This document shows positions 52,501 through 63,414 of a DNA stretch of 64,000 nucleotides, piece after piece. A program made the translations under genes and the position numbers. Where the stretch lies: NCBI RefSeq assembly GCF_029633865.1, contig NC_079213.1, positions 86,701,793-86,765,792 of the forward strand, written 5' to 3'. Source of the stretch: Lampris incognitus (lineage: Eukaryota > Chordata > Actinopteri > Lampriformes > Lampridae). The number at the start of each line of letters is the position of its first letter. The first letter of the stretch is position 1. The notes under the pieces are model-generated. The model was given only the letters and a program-made list of their open reading frames with translations, was not told where the DNA came from and did no database searches.

Positions 52501-55162
52501 AGATTCCAGATCTACTTCAAGGACAGAGCATTATCATCTCTCAGGAGAGATTGCATTGAGGTCAAGAACAAATGCACTGAAGCTACGTGACTTGATTGAG
52601 TTGCACTGTGGAGGCAATCCATTCAAAGAAAAAACACCAATAAAGAGTCTTGTTTCATCAGCGCTTGTGACAGATGCGGCAAAGCATGATATTCTCCAGT
52701 TTACAGAAAAGGGTCAGAAGCACTTTGAGGAGTTTGTTTCTGAACGTTTGATCGCTACGTCAACACTCTCAGTGTGGGACAAAATGAAGAAACTCAAGTT
52801 GAAGACCTTTTCAAACTGGATGGAAAAAACAAAGGTACGTGTTGGAGACAAAGTCATCAAGTTGCGTGAGGAACGTGAACTGCTTGGAAGATTTTGTTGT
52901 GGTTACACCGCCCCGAGCTGCCTCCCCGGCACGTTCAAGCCACTCCCCCAGCTCGGACGTGCCGGAAACATCCGAGCGCTCGGCTCGCGCTCTGAGACGA
53001 GCGCTGCACTGCACCGGGTGTTTGCCATCATCCATCAGGCACACCTGTGGCAATCAGGCAGCCTTCTACAAAAAGCCTCCCAGAACGTCTCTCAGTGCTT
53101 CGACGTACTGAACCCTGCGGTGAAGTTCTGATAAGCCCTCCAGCGTTCCTTGCTTTCTGTTTATTCCCCAGTGTTATATCTTCGTGTCTCTGTTTCCTCC
53201 CAAGACTCTCCCTCCGCGATTTCCGCGTCTCCCTCGTCCCCAGCGACCTTCACGTTTCTCCCCGGACCTCTCCTGCGATCTCCCCCCTTGTCCCTCTACC
53301 TGGACCCCTCCTTTCGGACTCGACTTCCCGGATCTCGGACCTGGACTTTCTCGGACAACCCCTCTTGGATCACGGACTGGACTTTCTCGCCAGGTGCACG
53401 CACATTTCTTCAACACCTCCTGGTCATTTACATACCGCACCACACATTGGCTAAAAACACTCACACATAGTTATACACGCAAACCACGGGACACCACACA
53501 TAGTTTATTCACACATCCCACTAACAGAACGCCTTTTTTCACCATACATTTCCCTCCCACAATAAACCCCCCATTGTAGACTTAGAAGTCATCTCGTGTC
53601 TGTCTGTCTTGGGTTTCGCCACACGGGTCAGGTTCTGGTGCGCGAGCATAACAGATTTCTCATCATCCAAGGCAGTCGACCAAGTCTAGTTCCCAAACTT
53701 GAGGAGACAATTGGAGACTATGAAATGTTAATGGTTCCCCGCTCTCTGTGTGCTGTGGATGGAACCTTGTACATCCCTACAGACAAAGCTAGTCTCATGC
53801 ATGCAATTGAAGATGCCAAGGCAGAGCTCCTTGAAGCTGTCCCAAAGCCTGATCCAATGCAAGAAGATCCTCCAGGTGTCCCTATCAAAGTTCTAATAGT
53901 TGATGCCATTGGTGTGCTTCAGAGCATGAAAAAGACACCAACCATGCGGAAGCTGTCAGACCTTCAGGACGCATTTAACAAACGCATCAAAACAATGATG
54001 GCTGGTTATCATGAGGGTCGAGTTGTCTTTGATCGATATATGGATGAGTCATTAAAGAAGAAAACTCGACAGAAGAGAGCAACTACTTCTGTAGAATACG
54101 GAATCCATCCAGAGATGAAGTTCACTATGTCGATCAAGAATCTCCTCTCTGCATCATTGACCAAGAAGAAGCTGACATGTGAGTTGGGCCAGGGACTGCT
54201 ATAGTATTTCTCAAAGGACAGTTCTTTCCTACTGGTTGTCATCTATGACACCATCAAGAGACGTGATTTTGTGGAAGCACACACACATGAAGAGGCTGAT
54301 ACCCTAATACCCCATCAAGTCCTTGCCTCTGTTGCCAATGGTGCCTCACGAGACATATGTGTTTGGTCACCCGACACTGATGTCCTCTTACTGCTACTTG
54401 ATTTAGTATGTGAATGCATTGCAACTCCAACTTCTCTGACATTTTCAACAGGCAAAGGTGCAAAGAAACGGGAAATAAATGTTTTTGAGCGTGTTCAAGT
54501 TATTGGACGTCAGAAATGTCAGGGATTACTTGGCCTGCACAATTTTTCTGGTGCTGACTGGGGAGGAAAATTTGTTGGAATCTCCAAAAAGACGTGGATC
54601 AACGCATACCTGAAGCTTGATGATGATGATCCTGCCATTGACTGCTTCAAGGCCCTTGGCAAGGGTTCCATTCCCCCTGAGCTTATCAGTGGTGAGCTCC
54701 CATCACTGGTGAAGGCATTAGAGAATTTTGTGTGCTGTGTTTACAGCTCAAAAGGGCCACACAAAACTGCCATCACTCAGATGGGAACTATTCCGATCCA
54801 AGAACCTGGAGGGTGAGATGCTACCTCCAACTCGTGCTGCATTGCTACCCCATATCCTACGTTCCAATTATGTCACAATGCGAGATAAGTCATACAAGAC
54901 GAATTGCCCTGAGCTTCCACCAATCGAACAGAATGGATGGAGTTCAGTGAGTGGCGGATATGTTCCAGTCAGGTGTCTTGCCCTCCCTGCACCACAGGCA
55001 GTACTTGAGCTAATCAAATGTGGCTGCAAAGTAGGTTGCAAGGGACAGTGCAGCTGCTCAAAGAATCACCTGCCTTGCACTCCTCTCTGCAAATGTTATG
55101 GTGGAGACTGTGCAAACACAACAAGTGAGTACATTCCAGAAGAGGACAATGCTGATGAATAG
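49554..55162 (+). pseudogene. Degraded ~1600-codon gene: paired zinc-knuckle modules, XPG/PIN-like nuclease, CXC domain
   Basis: Mobile-element-type protein, not a known host gene. Two N-terminal modules are seen: C5/C8/C11...H65/C70, and C129/C132...H185/C188. After a long helical middle come VLIVDAIGVLQ (about 53887), HEEADT (54286-54303) and SPDTDV (54367-54384), spaced like the acidic active-site motifs of XPG/FEN-type PIN nucleases. A CXC-like cysteine cluster (CGCKVGC...CSCSK...PCTPLCKC) follows at 55019-55115. Lesions: stops at 50388, 51203, 51851 and 54202, frameshifts near 50690 and 54780, and a 759-bp LTR. Frames otherwise agree across the whole length. Long XPG-bearing proteins are known in Academ DNA transposons; that placement is an inference. 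Confidence 0.7.
52895..53653 (+). mobile_element. Solo LTR inserted in the nuclease/CXC gene
   Basis: It begins tgttgtgg and ends cataaca (TG...CA) and is flanked by gattt on both sides (52890-52894, 53654-53658), a 5-bp duplication typical of Ty3/gypsy-like elements. A polyadenylation signal aataaa lies near 53562. LTR plus duplication (764 bp) interrupts a reading frame that matches exactly on both sides. No internal retroelement genes remain. Confidence 0.85.
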
Positions 55163-55559
55163 ATCAAGTATTATTTAAATTCCTTTATCATCACCTGTAT
55201 TTGTTTTGTTTTGTTGTAGATGTTTTTGGGGAATTTAGCAGCTTTTTCTTACTCTCTATTTACCTACTGGCGCAACATAGAGTAACTTTTTTTTCAATTG
55301 GATACATCATATATAAGGTTCATATAATCTAACAGTAATAATATTTACTATTTTATTTTTAAAAATAAATACTATATACATATATACAACCTTTTACACA
55401 CATCTTACAAGTTCAAACAGCTCATATACATACTATACAAACACTATACATACATATATGCAGTGAAATTGCATTTTTTTTTACAGGTGACTGCTGCTGA
55501 ACTACCACGTCTATTAAATTTTGAAGCACAACTTGAGCTACAGTTCTGACTGTACGATT

Positions 55560-57060
55560 AAGCTGACTCTCCGAACACTGAGTAACTCCAGCATCCCCAA
55601 GAAGATGTCCAGTGGGAGGACAAAAGCCAAGGCAGTGGTCACAGATGTCCTTTCTCCAAAGGCAGTGAGGTGATCAACAAATTAAAAAGTGCTGAGAATC
55701 CACTCCCATTCCCCTACAGACGGATGCCTCTAATAAGGGCAATCGCAAGATGTTTCCCTTGGCCATACAGTTTTTCACTCCAGAGAATGGGATCACCAAC
55801 AAGTTAATTGATTCTGTTGAAAATCCAGATGAGTCTGCTGAAGGAATAGTCAATGCCATCGAGCTCTCTTGAAAACCTGGGCCTGACTTTGGATCATGTG
55901 TCTGCATTCAGTGCAGATAATACCAATGTCAGCTATGGCATTCACAATTCAGTCTTCACAAAATTGAAGCAGTCCAACAGTGACCTCCTCTAAGGCAACT
56001 GCCATGTGCGTATTGTCCATAACACTGAAACATGCCCTGGATCAGCTCTTAGTTCAAGGTGTACAGTTTCTTTTCCACCTCTGCCAAAAGGAGAGAGTCC
56101 CTGAAGGAGTTCTGTGCCTTTTGTGACGTCGAGTTCCATGAAATCCTGTGCCACGTGGTGACCAGATGTCTGTCACTCAACCCTGCAATCACCTGCCTGC
56201 TGCTGAACTGGACTCCTCTGAAGTCGTATTTCATCTGCATTGGTGAGGAATGTCCAAGGCATCTGCAAGCATTGCTGAGGTTGACAGAGGATGCTGCTGG
56301 GTTTGAGGAGGCTGATCTTGTGGAAGTGTACCTCCTCTTCTGCAATAACGTCCTGTACCTCTTTGAAAAGGTGGTCAAAAAGCTGGCGAAGGATGCCACC
56401 ACATCAGCTGACCTCTATGTTCTATGGACTCTTTTCTGGGAAGAGTAATTCAGAGAAGTGATGATGGGTTCTATGGGTTCCTAACAAGTCATCAGCTTCA
56501 GCCTCTCTCGCCATCTGATGCTGATGTTGCCAGGCAGGAGTTTACAGCCTTCTTAAACACTGCCATCAGTTATGTCCAGAAGTGGTTCAACTTTTCAGAG
56601 GACAACTGGCTCTTTCACCTACAGCCCCTCTCTCTGGCATCTGGGAAGATCTCCTATGATGACATGGAGAAGATCACTGAGCGGCTTCACCTGGTGTGCA
56701 GGCTTAACATCTCTATGGATGAGCTATATGATGAATGTATTACTGCCAACAGCATTCTAGAGCACCTCACAGAGCATCAGGAGTGGGTGTCCAAGGGAAC
56801 GGCTGAGAGGTGGATGGCAATTCTCCAGGCAGCTGACCTTCCAAACATCCTGGCTGTGGTGTCCTTTGTCCTCAGCATCCCATCCTCTATGTGGTGAGGA
56901 TTACCTCTTCAATGAAAAATAAATGGACAGATGTGCGGAAAAAATGTTCTGCTGCACTAATGAATGAAGAGTGAGCTGATCGTCACTCTGAATTATGAAA
57001 TGTCTTGCTCAGAGTTTTAAACTGCAGCTGTGGAGGATAAATGACTGCTTACTGCTGCAA
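55560..57060 (+). pseudogene. hAT-superfamily transposase, multiply broken
   Basis: Pieces in different frames: GNRKMFPLAIQFFTPENG (from about 55730), then 56059-56448 (FHEILCHVVTRCLSLNPAI, where hAT proteins have TRW) and 56424-56897 (WVSKGTAERWMAILQAADLP and ending LSIPSS). The usual C-terminal dimerisation segment (after IPSSNA) is frameshifted and partly deleted at 56890-56960. Stops lie at about 55870 and 55992. The N-terminal BED finger was not found on this strand. Confidence 0.6.
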
Positions 57061-57843
57061 GAGATCAAAAAAAGTACAAGTGGAAAAAGTAGGCCTTCAC
57101 CAAACTCAGAGCTAACACTGTAACTGGAGGTAACACTCTGACTGGAGCTATAGCACTGTAGCTGAATTTAGCAAATTCAGAGCTGCTTGTGGTTCTGGAG
57201 CTGCTTGACAAATTTTTGTGTGATGTCTTCCATGGTTCATTGTTTATGAAATACATACATTTTCAATTATTAATTGTTCCTTTGTTCAGAAGATGTCTTG
57301 ATGTGTACAGTACAAAGTACTGTTGGTAGGCTACACAAGTGAAATCTATATAACTATTGATATAATTGTTATTGGTATGAAGTGTAGTCATGGCCTTTGA
57401 CCTTTGAAGCACAAAAAAGTGCTTTTGTTTGCAGTATATTCAGCCATGAACCTTTGTGGAATAATTTAAAGATCTGAAATCGAAAATAGTTTTGCACTAA
57501 TGATTGTTTTATTCCAAAGAATATGTGAAATTGCTGTTTTGCGTGCCTGCAAAACATGTTGCATGTTAAAAAGTTATTTAATAAGATTTTTTTTCAATTC
57601 TAAAGAACAAGAAAATACAGTTTTGCACCGTTAAAAGAGTTGTTTGCACTACTGAAGAACATGTTACATGTTAAAAGAAAGTTCTTGAATAAATACATGC
57701 CAATGTGAAGATTGAACAGTTGAACTGTTATTTTGCGCTGACCAAATACAATTCTTTAATGGCAATCAGTTACACATGTATTTCTATGGCTCAAAAATAG
57801 GAAACTGATCAAATTCAGGTTTGTGTGTTTGTCTGCACAATAC

Positions 57844-57948
57844 CTGACGGTGTAGCATCTTCTTTCCAAAATAGGTCCACACAACCGACATACTGCTCCT
57901 CTTTGACACTAAAGTCACCTCTTCAGTGTTCGGTTCTGCCGAGGCCAT
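57844..57948 (-). pseudogene. First exon of a BED-finger hAT transposase (remnant)
   Basis: The minus frame of 35 codons starts MASAEPNTEEVTLVSKRS and reads SVVWTYFG, the N-terminal signature of ZBED1-like hAT transposases. A GT donor-like gtattg follows. It lies about 270 bp inside the right end of the 47381-58218 unit and points inward; no matching downstream exon was found. Confidence 0.5.
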
Positions 57949-58283
57949 GTTCACAATATACTGCTAGAATCAAAGCATAGCATGGCAAGTTGTTTTCTTC
58001 ATTTACTGCTCTCACTCGCATGTCTCATGAGCATAGGGTAGCGTGTGTGAATGTGAACTCCACATGGCCTGGTGTTTCCGACCGTCTGATTAGTTAGATT
58101 ATATGTAACATAAAACATTTTTTTTAAAAACTTATTTTAATCGCAGTCTTTGCGATTTGAAAATTGTGCTCTACTACATTGCGATGTCGGTTTGAATTCG
58201 ATTAATTGTTCAGCCCTACTCTGGAATCTGATTTGTAATCATGAGTTTTAGCAAACGAGTTTCAAAACGTTATACATCAAGTT

Positions 58284-58461
58284 TATGGGGCTAGAACAGT
58301 GACATTAAATTTTGGCAACAAAAGTAAAATTTGGCATTGAAAACAAAACCTGAATTGAAAAGGGTAACAGCATTGAAACAGTTGAATTGGAAAAAGTTGT
58401 ATTAGTACTGCCAAATTTTATTTTTGATGCCAAAATTTAATGTCACTGTTCCAGCCCCATA
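58284..58461. mobile_element. Long inverted repeat, MITE-like
   Basis: Arms of about 55 bp (tatggggctagaacagtgac... and its reverse complement ending ...cagccccata) surround a 68-bp spacer. It lies just outside the right end of the hAT unit. Confidence 0.6.
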
Positions 58462-58487
58462 CAGGACCAGCAGACATGCAGTCCCTG

Positions 58488-58490
<3 letters not shown>

Positions 58491-58546
<56 letters not shown>
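58491..58546. repeat. (AT)n microsatellite
   Basis: About 28 AT units. A second compound (GT)n/(AT)n tract follows at 59040-59103. Confidence 0.95.
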
Positions 58547-58548
<2 letters not shown>

Positions 58549-59104
58549 CATTTCAAATTCCTGCAATAAACTCATCTGATCTCATGAACATTCACTACCA
58601 CAAGACAGCAGCTGTTCTTAGGACAAAGTCTGCTTTTGGTGCCTCTGTACTCAAATGTGAAAAATGAAATGCATACTTGAGAGCATTTCACAACAAAACC
58701 TGGCATCCTAAAATCCACCACATATCAAAGTGAAAAGAGAGAAATGAAGGGAAGAGAGGAGGAAACGGAACAGGGGAGTAGGAGAGAAAATTACACGAGA
58801 GGTGGCTTGAAAGTGAGGGTAGCCTGAAGATGAACAGTGCTAAAAATGAGTGTTTGGTGTAACCAGTGGTTTAGCTCTAATTTTAATAACAGGCAATATC
58901 TCGCAGTAAGCCCCTTGTTTAATTATGCAGCCAACATTTTTTCATGCAGCTGCTCTAAAGGTCAAACCAGACATTAAGTGAACAGGCTTTTTTTAATAGG
59001 TCGTTAGCTCAAAGTTATTACATAAAACTGTATGCTGGCATATTATATATATATGCGTGTGTGTGTGTGTATGTATATGTGTATATATACATATATATAT
59101 ATAA

Positions 59105-59345
59105 AATACATTTTATTTGTGGGCACCTTTCAGAGCACTCAAGGACACCTTACGGAACACAGTTTAAAAAACAAGCAGCACTGTATCAGACAGCATAAAA
59201 TCAAAACAAAGTAGGGTAGACATAAAAAGTTAATACAACTTATAAGTATAAAATCATCATCTGCACAAAACTCAATGAAGTGTGGATCAGACTGAATATG
59301 CCAGTTTGAAAAGGTACATTTTGAGATGGGGTTTGAAGGTAGAGT
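59105..59345 (+). repeat. Dispersed fish repeat (left fragment)
   Basis: tttcagagcactcaaggaca and cattttgagatggggtttga are phrases of the dispersed repeat whose right part may be at 23786-24018. This rests on family knowledge; no coding content was seen. Confidence 0.4.
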
Positions 59346-59811
59346 CAATGTATATATAATTTAATATCACTGCTAATACGTATTTTAAAATGTGCTTTAA
59401 GCTGCAATCTTAAAGTAAATGTTAAAATGATGTTATGACAGTGACAGTGATATGTTAGGACAGTGAAAACTGTGATAAGGACAGTTCCACCGGTTATGTT
59501 AAATGCTGTTTTACAATGAATTTGGCAATTTTTTATCAGTCTGCCACTCCCTCTCTCCCATCACTCATTATCTTATTCTCTCTCTCTCTGTCACTCTCTC
59601 TCTGTCCCTTATACACTCTTGATAAATAGTCGAGATCTAATGATATAGAAACCATTCCCAGAGCGGCTAGCATCAAGAACATGCCGTGTCCCACTCTTCC
59701 CTTTTCAATTTTATTATTGTTCCTTTATTGAATGGTGCTACTCCCAGAAACTTGTCTAGTGTAATTGAGTCACATTTGATAACATCCAGGCATTAGCACA
59801 ACCTTCTTGGC

Positions 59812-60190
59812 ACGGTGGCCCAGTGGTTAGTGCTGTCGCCTCGCAGCAAGAAGGTCCTGGGTTTGAATCCCGGGTTTGTCCAACTTTAGGGGGGAGGGGT
59901 CAGCCCAGCCCAGCCCAGGTTGTCCTCTGTGTGGAGTTGCATGTTCTCCCCATGTCTGTGGTGGGGTTTCTGCACATGCTCCAGTTTCCCCCACCATCAA
60001 AAGAAACATGCATAGGGGTTATACTCCTGTCTGTGCCCCTGAGCAAGGCAATGGGAAAAGAACTGGAGTTAGTCCCTGGGCACAGCATCAAGGCGGCAGC
60101 CTACTGCTCCTAGCTACACAGATCAGCACTAGGATGGGTTAATTTGCAGTAACTGAATTTCCCCAGGGGCGTTAATAAATGAGACTTAAT
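59812..60190 (+). repeat. Near full-length tRNA-derived SINE
   Basis: The head ggcccagtggttagtgctgt (box A region), box-B-like gggtttgaatccc, body tgttctccccatgtctgtgg and tail ttccccaggggcgttaataa. It is oriented opposite to the hsh2d-like gene and lies just past its stop codon. Confidence 0.75.
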
Positions 60191-60357
60191 TCTCCCACTC
60201 AGAGTTGTTTATTTAAAGTAGCTCCATGTACCCCACCTTTTGGTAATTTTTTTTTTTTGTCGAGCTACTTCCTATAGGACCTGACAGACATACATAAAGA
60301 TATAAACAGGAAACACACACACATCAATCCAAAATTTTTTAGAACGACAGATGTGTA

Positions 60358-61595
60358 TCAGTAGCCAGGGGCAAAAGGTGGAGGTGGCAGGTACTCCTGT
60401 GGTAGCACCTTCTTAGTCAGTCCCATGGTTGTACCAGTGCAGGAAATTGGCTCAACGCCGACAGTCTGCTCCCATGGAACTTTCTGGTACTCATGCTCGG
60501 TATTTCCCTCCCTATCCCCTGCTGTGACTCTTGCCTGCCCCTTCAGCCTCTCCTCAGCCTCCTCGTGGATCTCAACGGACAAATGTTCCTGCGATGTGCT
60601 CCTCCTCTTCTGGAACTTCCTCTTGAAGGTCAAAAGGCTCGAGACGACTGATGGCTTCACATCTGGGTTTCCTCCTGACTGACTTTTGGTGTTGTGGGAG
60701 TGACCATCCTCCCACCCAGTTGACTGTGTGACTAGTTGTTCTATGTTGCAGACTGTTCCAGATGCAGAGCTAGTTCTGGTGCAAGCCTCGTTCTTCTGTA
60801 GAAAGAGAAAACTTCTTGCAGGCAATTCAGGAGGCTGGTCTGGTTGGGGGATGTGGGCAATTAATTTCCTCCTGGGCAATGGCACCGGCTTGACTGCCTC
60901 AACCTGAAAAATGACAAACAATCTTATCCTACATTATACAACTATACTGTAAATTGATAGGAGAGAACCCAGTGCTACAATAAAACTGACCTCAGGCCAA
61001 GCCCATATTTAACCAAACTAAGATTTCTGAATTTTAGGGAAAAGCGTTTTTTAGAAGCTTTTTTTAGCTCCTGTTACAGATATTTAAGAAGCTTTCATGT
61101 CTGAGTTTTTGATTCTAAAAAAAAAAGAAAAAAGAAAAGAGACACCATTCTGGTTTTGCATTGATATAAAAACCTTTACATTGACTTGGGAAGGTTGTTG
61201 ATTGGTGATGAGAATTGTAAGATCAGGAAAATGTTACAATCATCCTTTCACAGAATATTGCCCAAGACCATTACCAAAGATATTTTATTTACCGTGGCTT
61301 GGATTTGGGAGCTGAAGTGTGATAGTTCATCTTCCAGACAGGGGTAAAGTGGTGTGCTTGCTTGGCCTTTACATGCAGCAGTGTGCTGGGTCATGTTTGG
61401 CAATGAAATTTGAGAGTCCCTTGGTGTAGTGGATCGGTGAGGGAGGGCAGGCACAACATTTTCCTGTGCTTTCAAATTATTCAGAGAGCTGTTTAGCAGT
61501 GGATTGGTATGGGGGGACATTGGTTGATTATGGGGTAACAGCAGCTCCGCATAATCAGCCTTATCCTTTGAGATCTTTAAAAAGAAGGGGGGGGG

Positions 61596-61659
<64 letters not shown>

Positions 61660-61977
61660 CCGTAGAGTGACAGCAGATGCAGTCAGATTTGTTGGTTTAA
61701 TGAAACAGATAAGTCATATTCAATAGGTCCCCTCTTTGGTTGTATAATAAGACTTCACGTGGATGTATGAAAAAAACATCACACAATTAAAATCATGGAG
61801 CATTTTCTCACTTGTCCACATGGGAAAGTCAGCACTTCCTTGAAAGGCATGATGGGAGTCCTTCTGTGAAAGTCCACCAGGTCCTGCAGACTCTGGTGAT
61901 GTGCACTCTCACCTACAATGACATAGCGTCCGTTCTGCAGCACATCAATCATGAAGTGTCTGCAGCGGTCCTGGGCT
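60358..61977 (-). CDS. hsh2d: hsh2d-like SH2 adaptor protein, 3' part (three exons)
   Basis: Exons on minus: 61812-61977 (second half of an SH2 domain, CRHFMIDVLQNGRYVIVGE then LVDFHRRTPI and TFPCGQ), 61293-61565 (DKADYAELLLP, a possible phosphotyrosine site) and 60358-60903 (proline- and lysine-rich tail ending LPPPPFAPGY-stop). Junctions are GT/AG, the two downstream ones phase 0. The C-terminal PPFAPGY and the DYxxL segment after the SH2 match the haematopoietic adaptor HSH2D (ALX), which acts in lymphocyte receptor signalling; SH2D7 or SH2D2A-type relatives are the alternative. The N-terminal SH2 half (FLxR motif) must lie on exons beyond 62 kb; none was found up to 64000. Confidence 0.75.
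61588..61657. repeat. (G)n(GA)n tract next to an hsh2d splice acceptor
   Basis: About 12 G followed by about 29 GA units. Read in gene sense it is (TC)n(C)n ending about 20 bp before the acceptor of exon 61293-61565. Confidence 0.9.
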
Positions 61978-62299
61978 CTAAAAGTCAACACCGAGTTCAA
62001 GTTTTATCCACTGCCAAGAAAGTTTGAACATACTCGTAATTTGCCTTGGTGGAACAGTCAACATTAAAGCAAAAGCACATAAACACAACGTCACAACATT
62101 TTACAGTTGAACAAAAGATGATCTGATAATATTTATGAAAGAGTATAAACCATCCAAATAATATTGAAATGAAATTCTGTAACTTGGTGATTAAGGAAAT
62201 AGGAATGATAGGAGTCATTCTGTACAGAATGCCAAAAACAAGGACTAGCAATCACAGGTGAATGTAAAGTTCACATAGCAGGACGCTGCTATACAGTGT

Positions 62300-62990
62300 C
62301 TTTATGCATGCTCAATAATCCAGGTAAGGACATCAAAGAAGGTTGAATCAGTTCATCTGGACACAATGTTTAGTGGGAAAAAAATTTCACCACTCATCCA
62401 AGACTCAAGAAGCCTAGCGTCCAAGAACAACAGTCGGTCACTAACGGCTCCAACGACTCTCATGACCACTGAATAATGAAGTCAAAACTAACACCCTCAA
62501 CGACCGTCGCTGCTAAACAAATGCAAATTGCACGGTTGGACATCGGAGCACAGGAGAGCCACGCATATAAATAGCTCCGATAACGATGGGCGCGGCCAAA
62601 CATCGGTACACAAAAGAGCCACTCATATCTATGGCTCTGTTAGCGACGGGCATTGGTAAACATCGGGACACAAAGAGCCATGGACATCTATAGCTCTGAT
62701 AACGACTCCAAAGAGGATAAATTCTGAGTCTCATCACCAGCCAGTCAGACTAGTCTGGTCTAGTCAGAAAGGCACGAACTGAGGAAGCCTCTTGGATGAG
62801 AGGCGAAACGTCTTCACAGATATATACCAAGTCCGGTTGCACTTGGTTCAACTCCTTTGGATAACCATGACCTGGATGAATGAGAACATTCACAGTCATC
62901 CAAGTGACCTCTTCAGTCTCAAATGACTGTAGGTATCCCTACCCTACCCTTATAAACAATAGAGGTTTCATATGCAAATTGCCGTGACCA
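62300..62990 (+). mobile_element. Penelope-like terminal region with hammerhead-like motifs
   Basis: It contains gctcaataatccaggtaagg (62309) and, at 62776-62815, CTGAGGA-stem II-GAAAC-GTC, with stem II GCCTCT paired to AGAGGC and short GAA/TTC flanks. A degenerate inverted relative lies at 62881-62920. Assigned as a Penelope-like terminal repeat from the linked reverse transcriptase and family knowledge. Confidence 0.55.
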
Positions 62991-63352
62991 TTAACTAGAG
63001 TTACAATGGCCACGTGTACTATTCACAGAGGATTTGGGAATAGTTGCAGTCACAGCATTGTAAGATGGTGACAAATGTACTCTTAGCCCCCCCCCTCCGG
63101 TTCGGAGATGGTCGTTCCCTCTTCACATTGATGGCCTCTTTGACTTCCCGTTCAAACCAGTGTTCCTCCCTATCAAGGATGTGCTCATCCTCATTTTTTT
63201 TTAAGTATAGTATTTATTGATTTCCACAGGGTTAAACAGTCAAGGATGAAACAACATGGTAAAAATATATATCCTTTTTCCAAATTATATATGCATACAC
63301 ACATACATCACACACGTTATCTATCGATCTATCTATCTATATATATACACAT

Positions 63353-63355
<3 letters not shown>

Positions 63356-63412
<57 letters not shown>
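63356..63412. repeat. (GT)n microsatellite
   Basis: About 28 GT units directly before the Penelope-like coding remnant. Confidence 0.95.

Positions 63413-63414
<2 letters not shown>

Larger units (their letters stand above)
47381..58218. mobile_element. 10.8-kb composite unit with hAT-type ends
   Basis: The left end tagggctgaacgatt and the right end aattgttcagcccta are inverted. The flanks ctttggaa (47373-47380) and ctctggaa (58219-58226) are an 8-bp duplication with one mismatch, the hAT signature. Subterminal gcgat/atcgc motifs occur at both ends. Inside, in order: a fragment of another repeat (gtcccgtatttgg, 47591-47690), an upstream region with tandem repeats, a nuclease/CXC coding region, a solo LTR, a broken hAT transposase and a minus-strand BED-type exon. 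It is either one very large hAT or a small hAT that received nested insertions. Confidence 0.65.

Noticed and set aside
52811-53464. Long overlapping frames on both strands with P/S/R-rich products
   Set aside because: They arise from the GC-rich solo LTR.
62513-62737. 74-codon minus frame as the missing SH2 exon of hsh2d
   Set aside because: It consists of three internal repeats of a non-coding sequence (cacaaagagcca type) without SH2 motifs such as FLxR.
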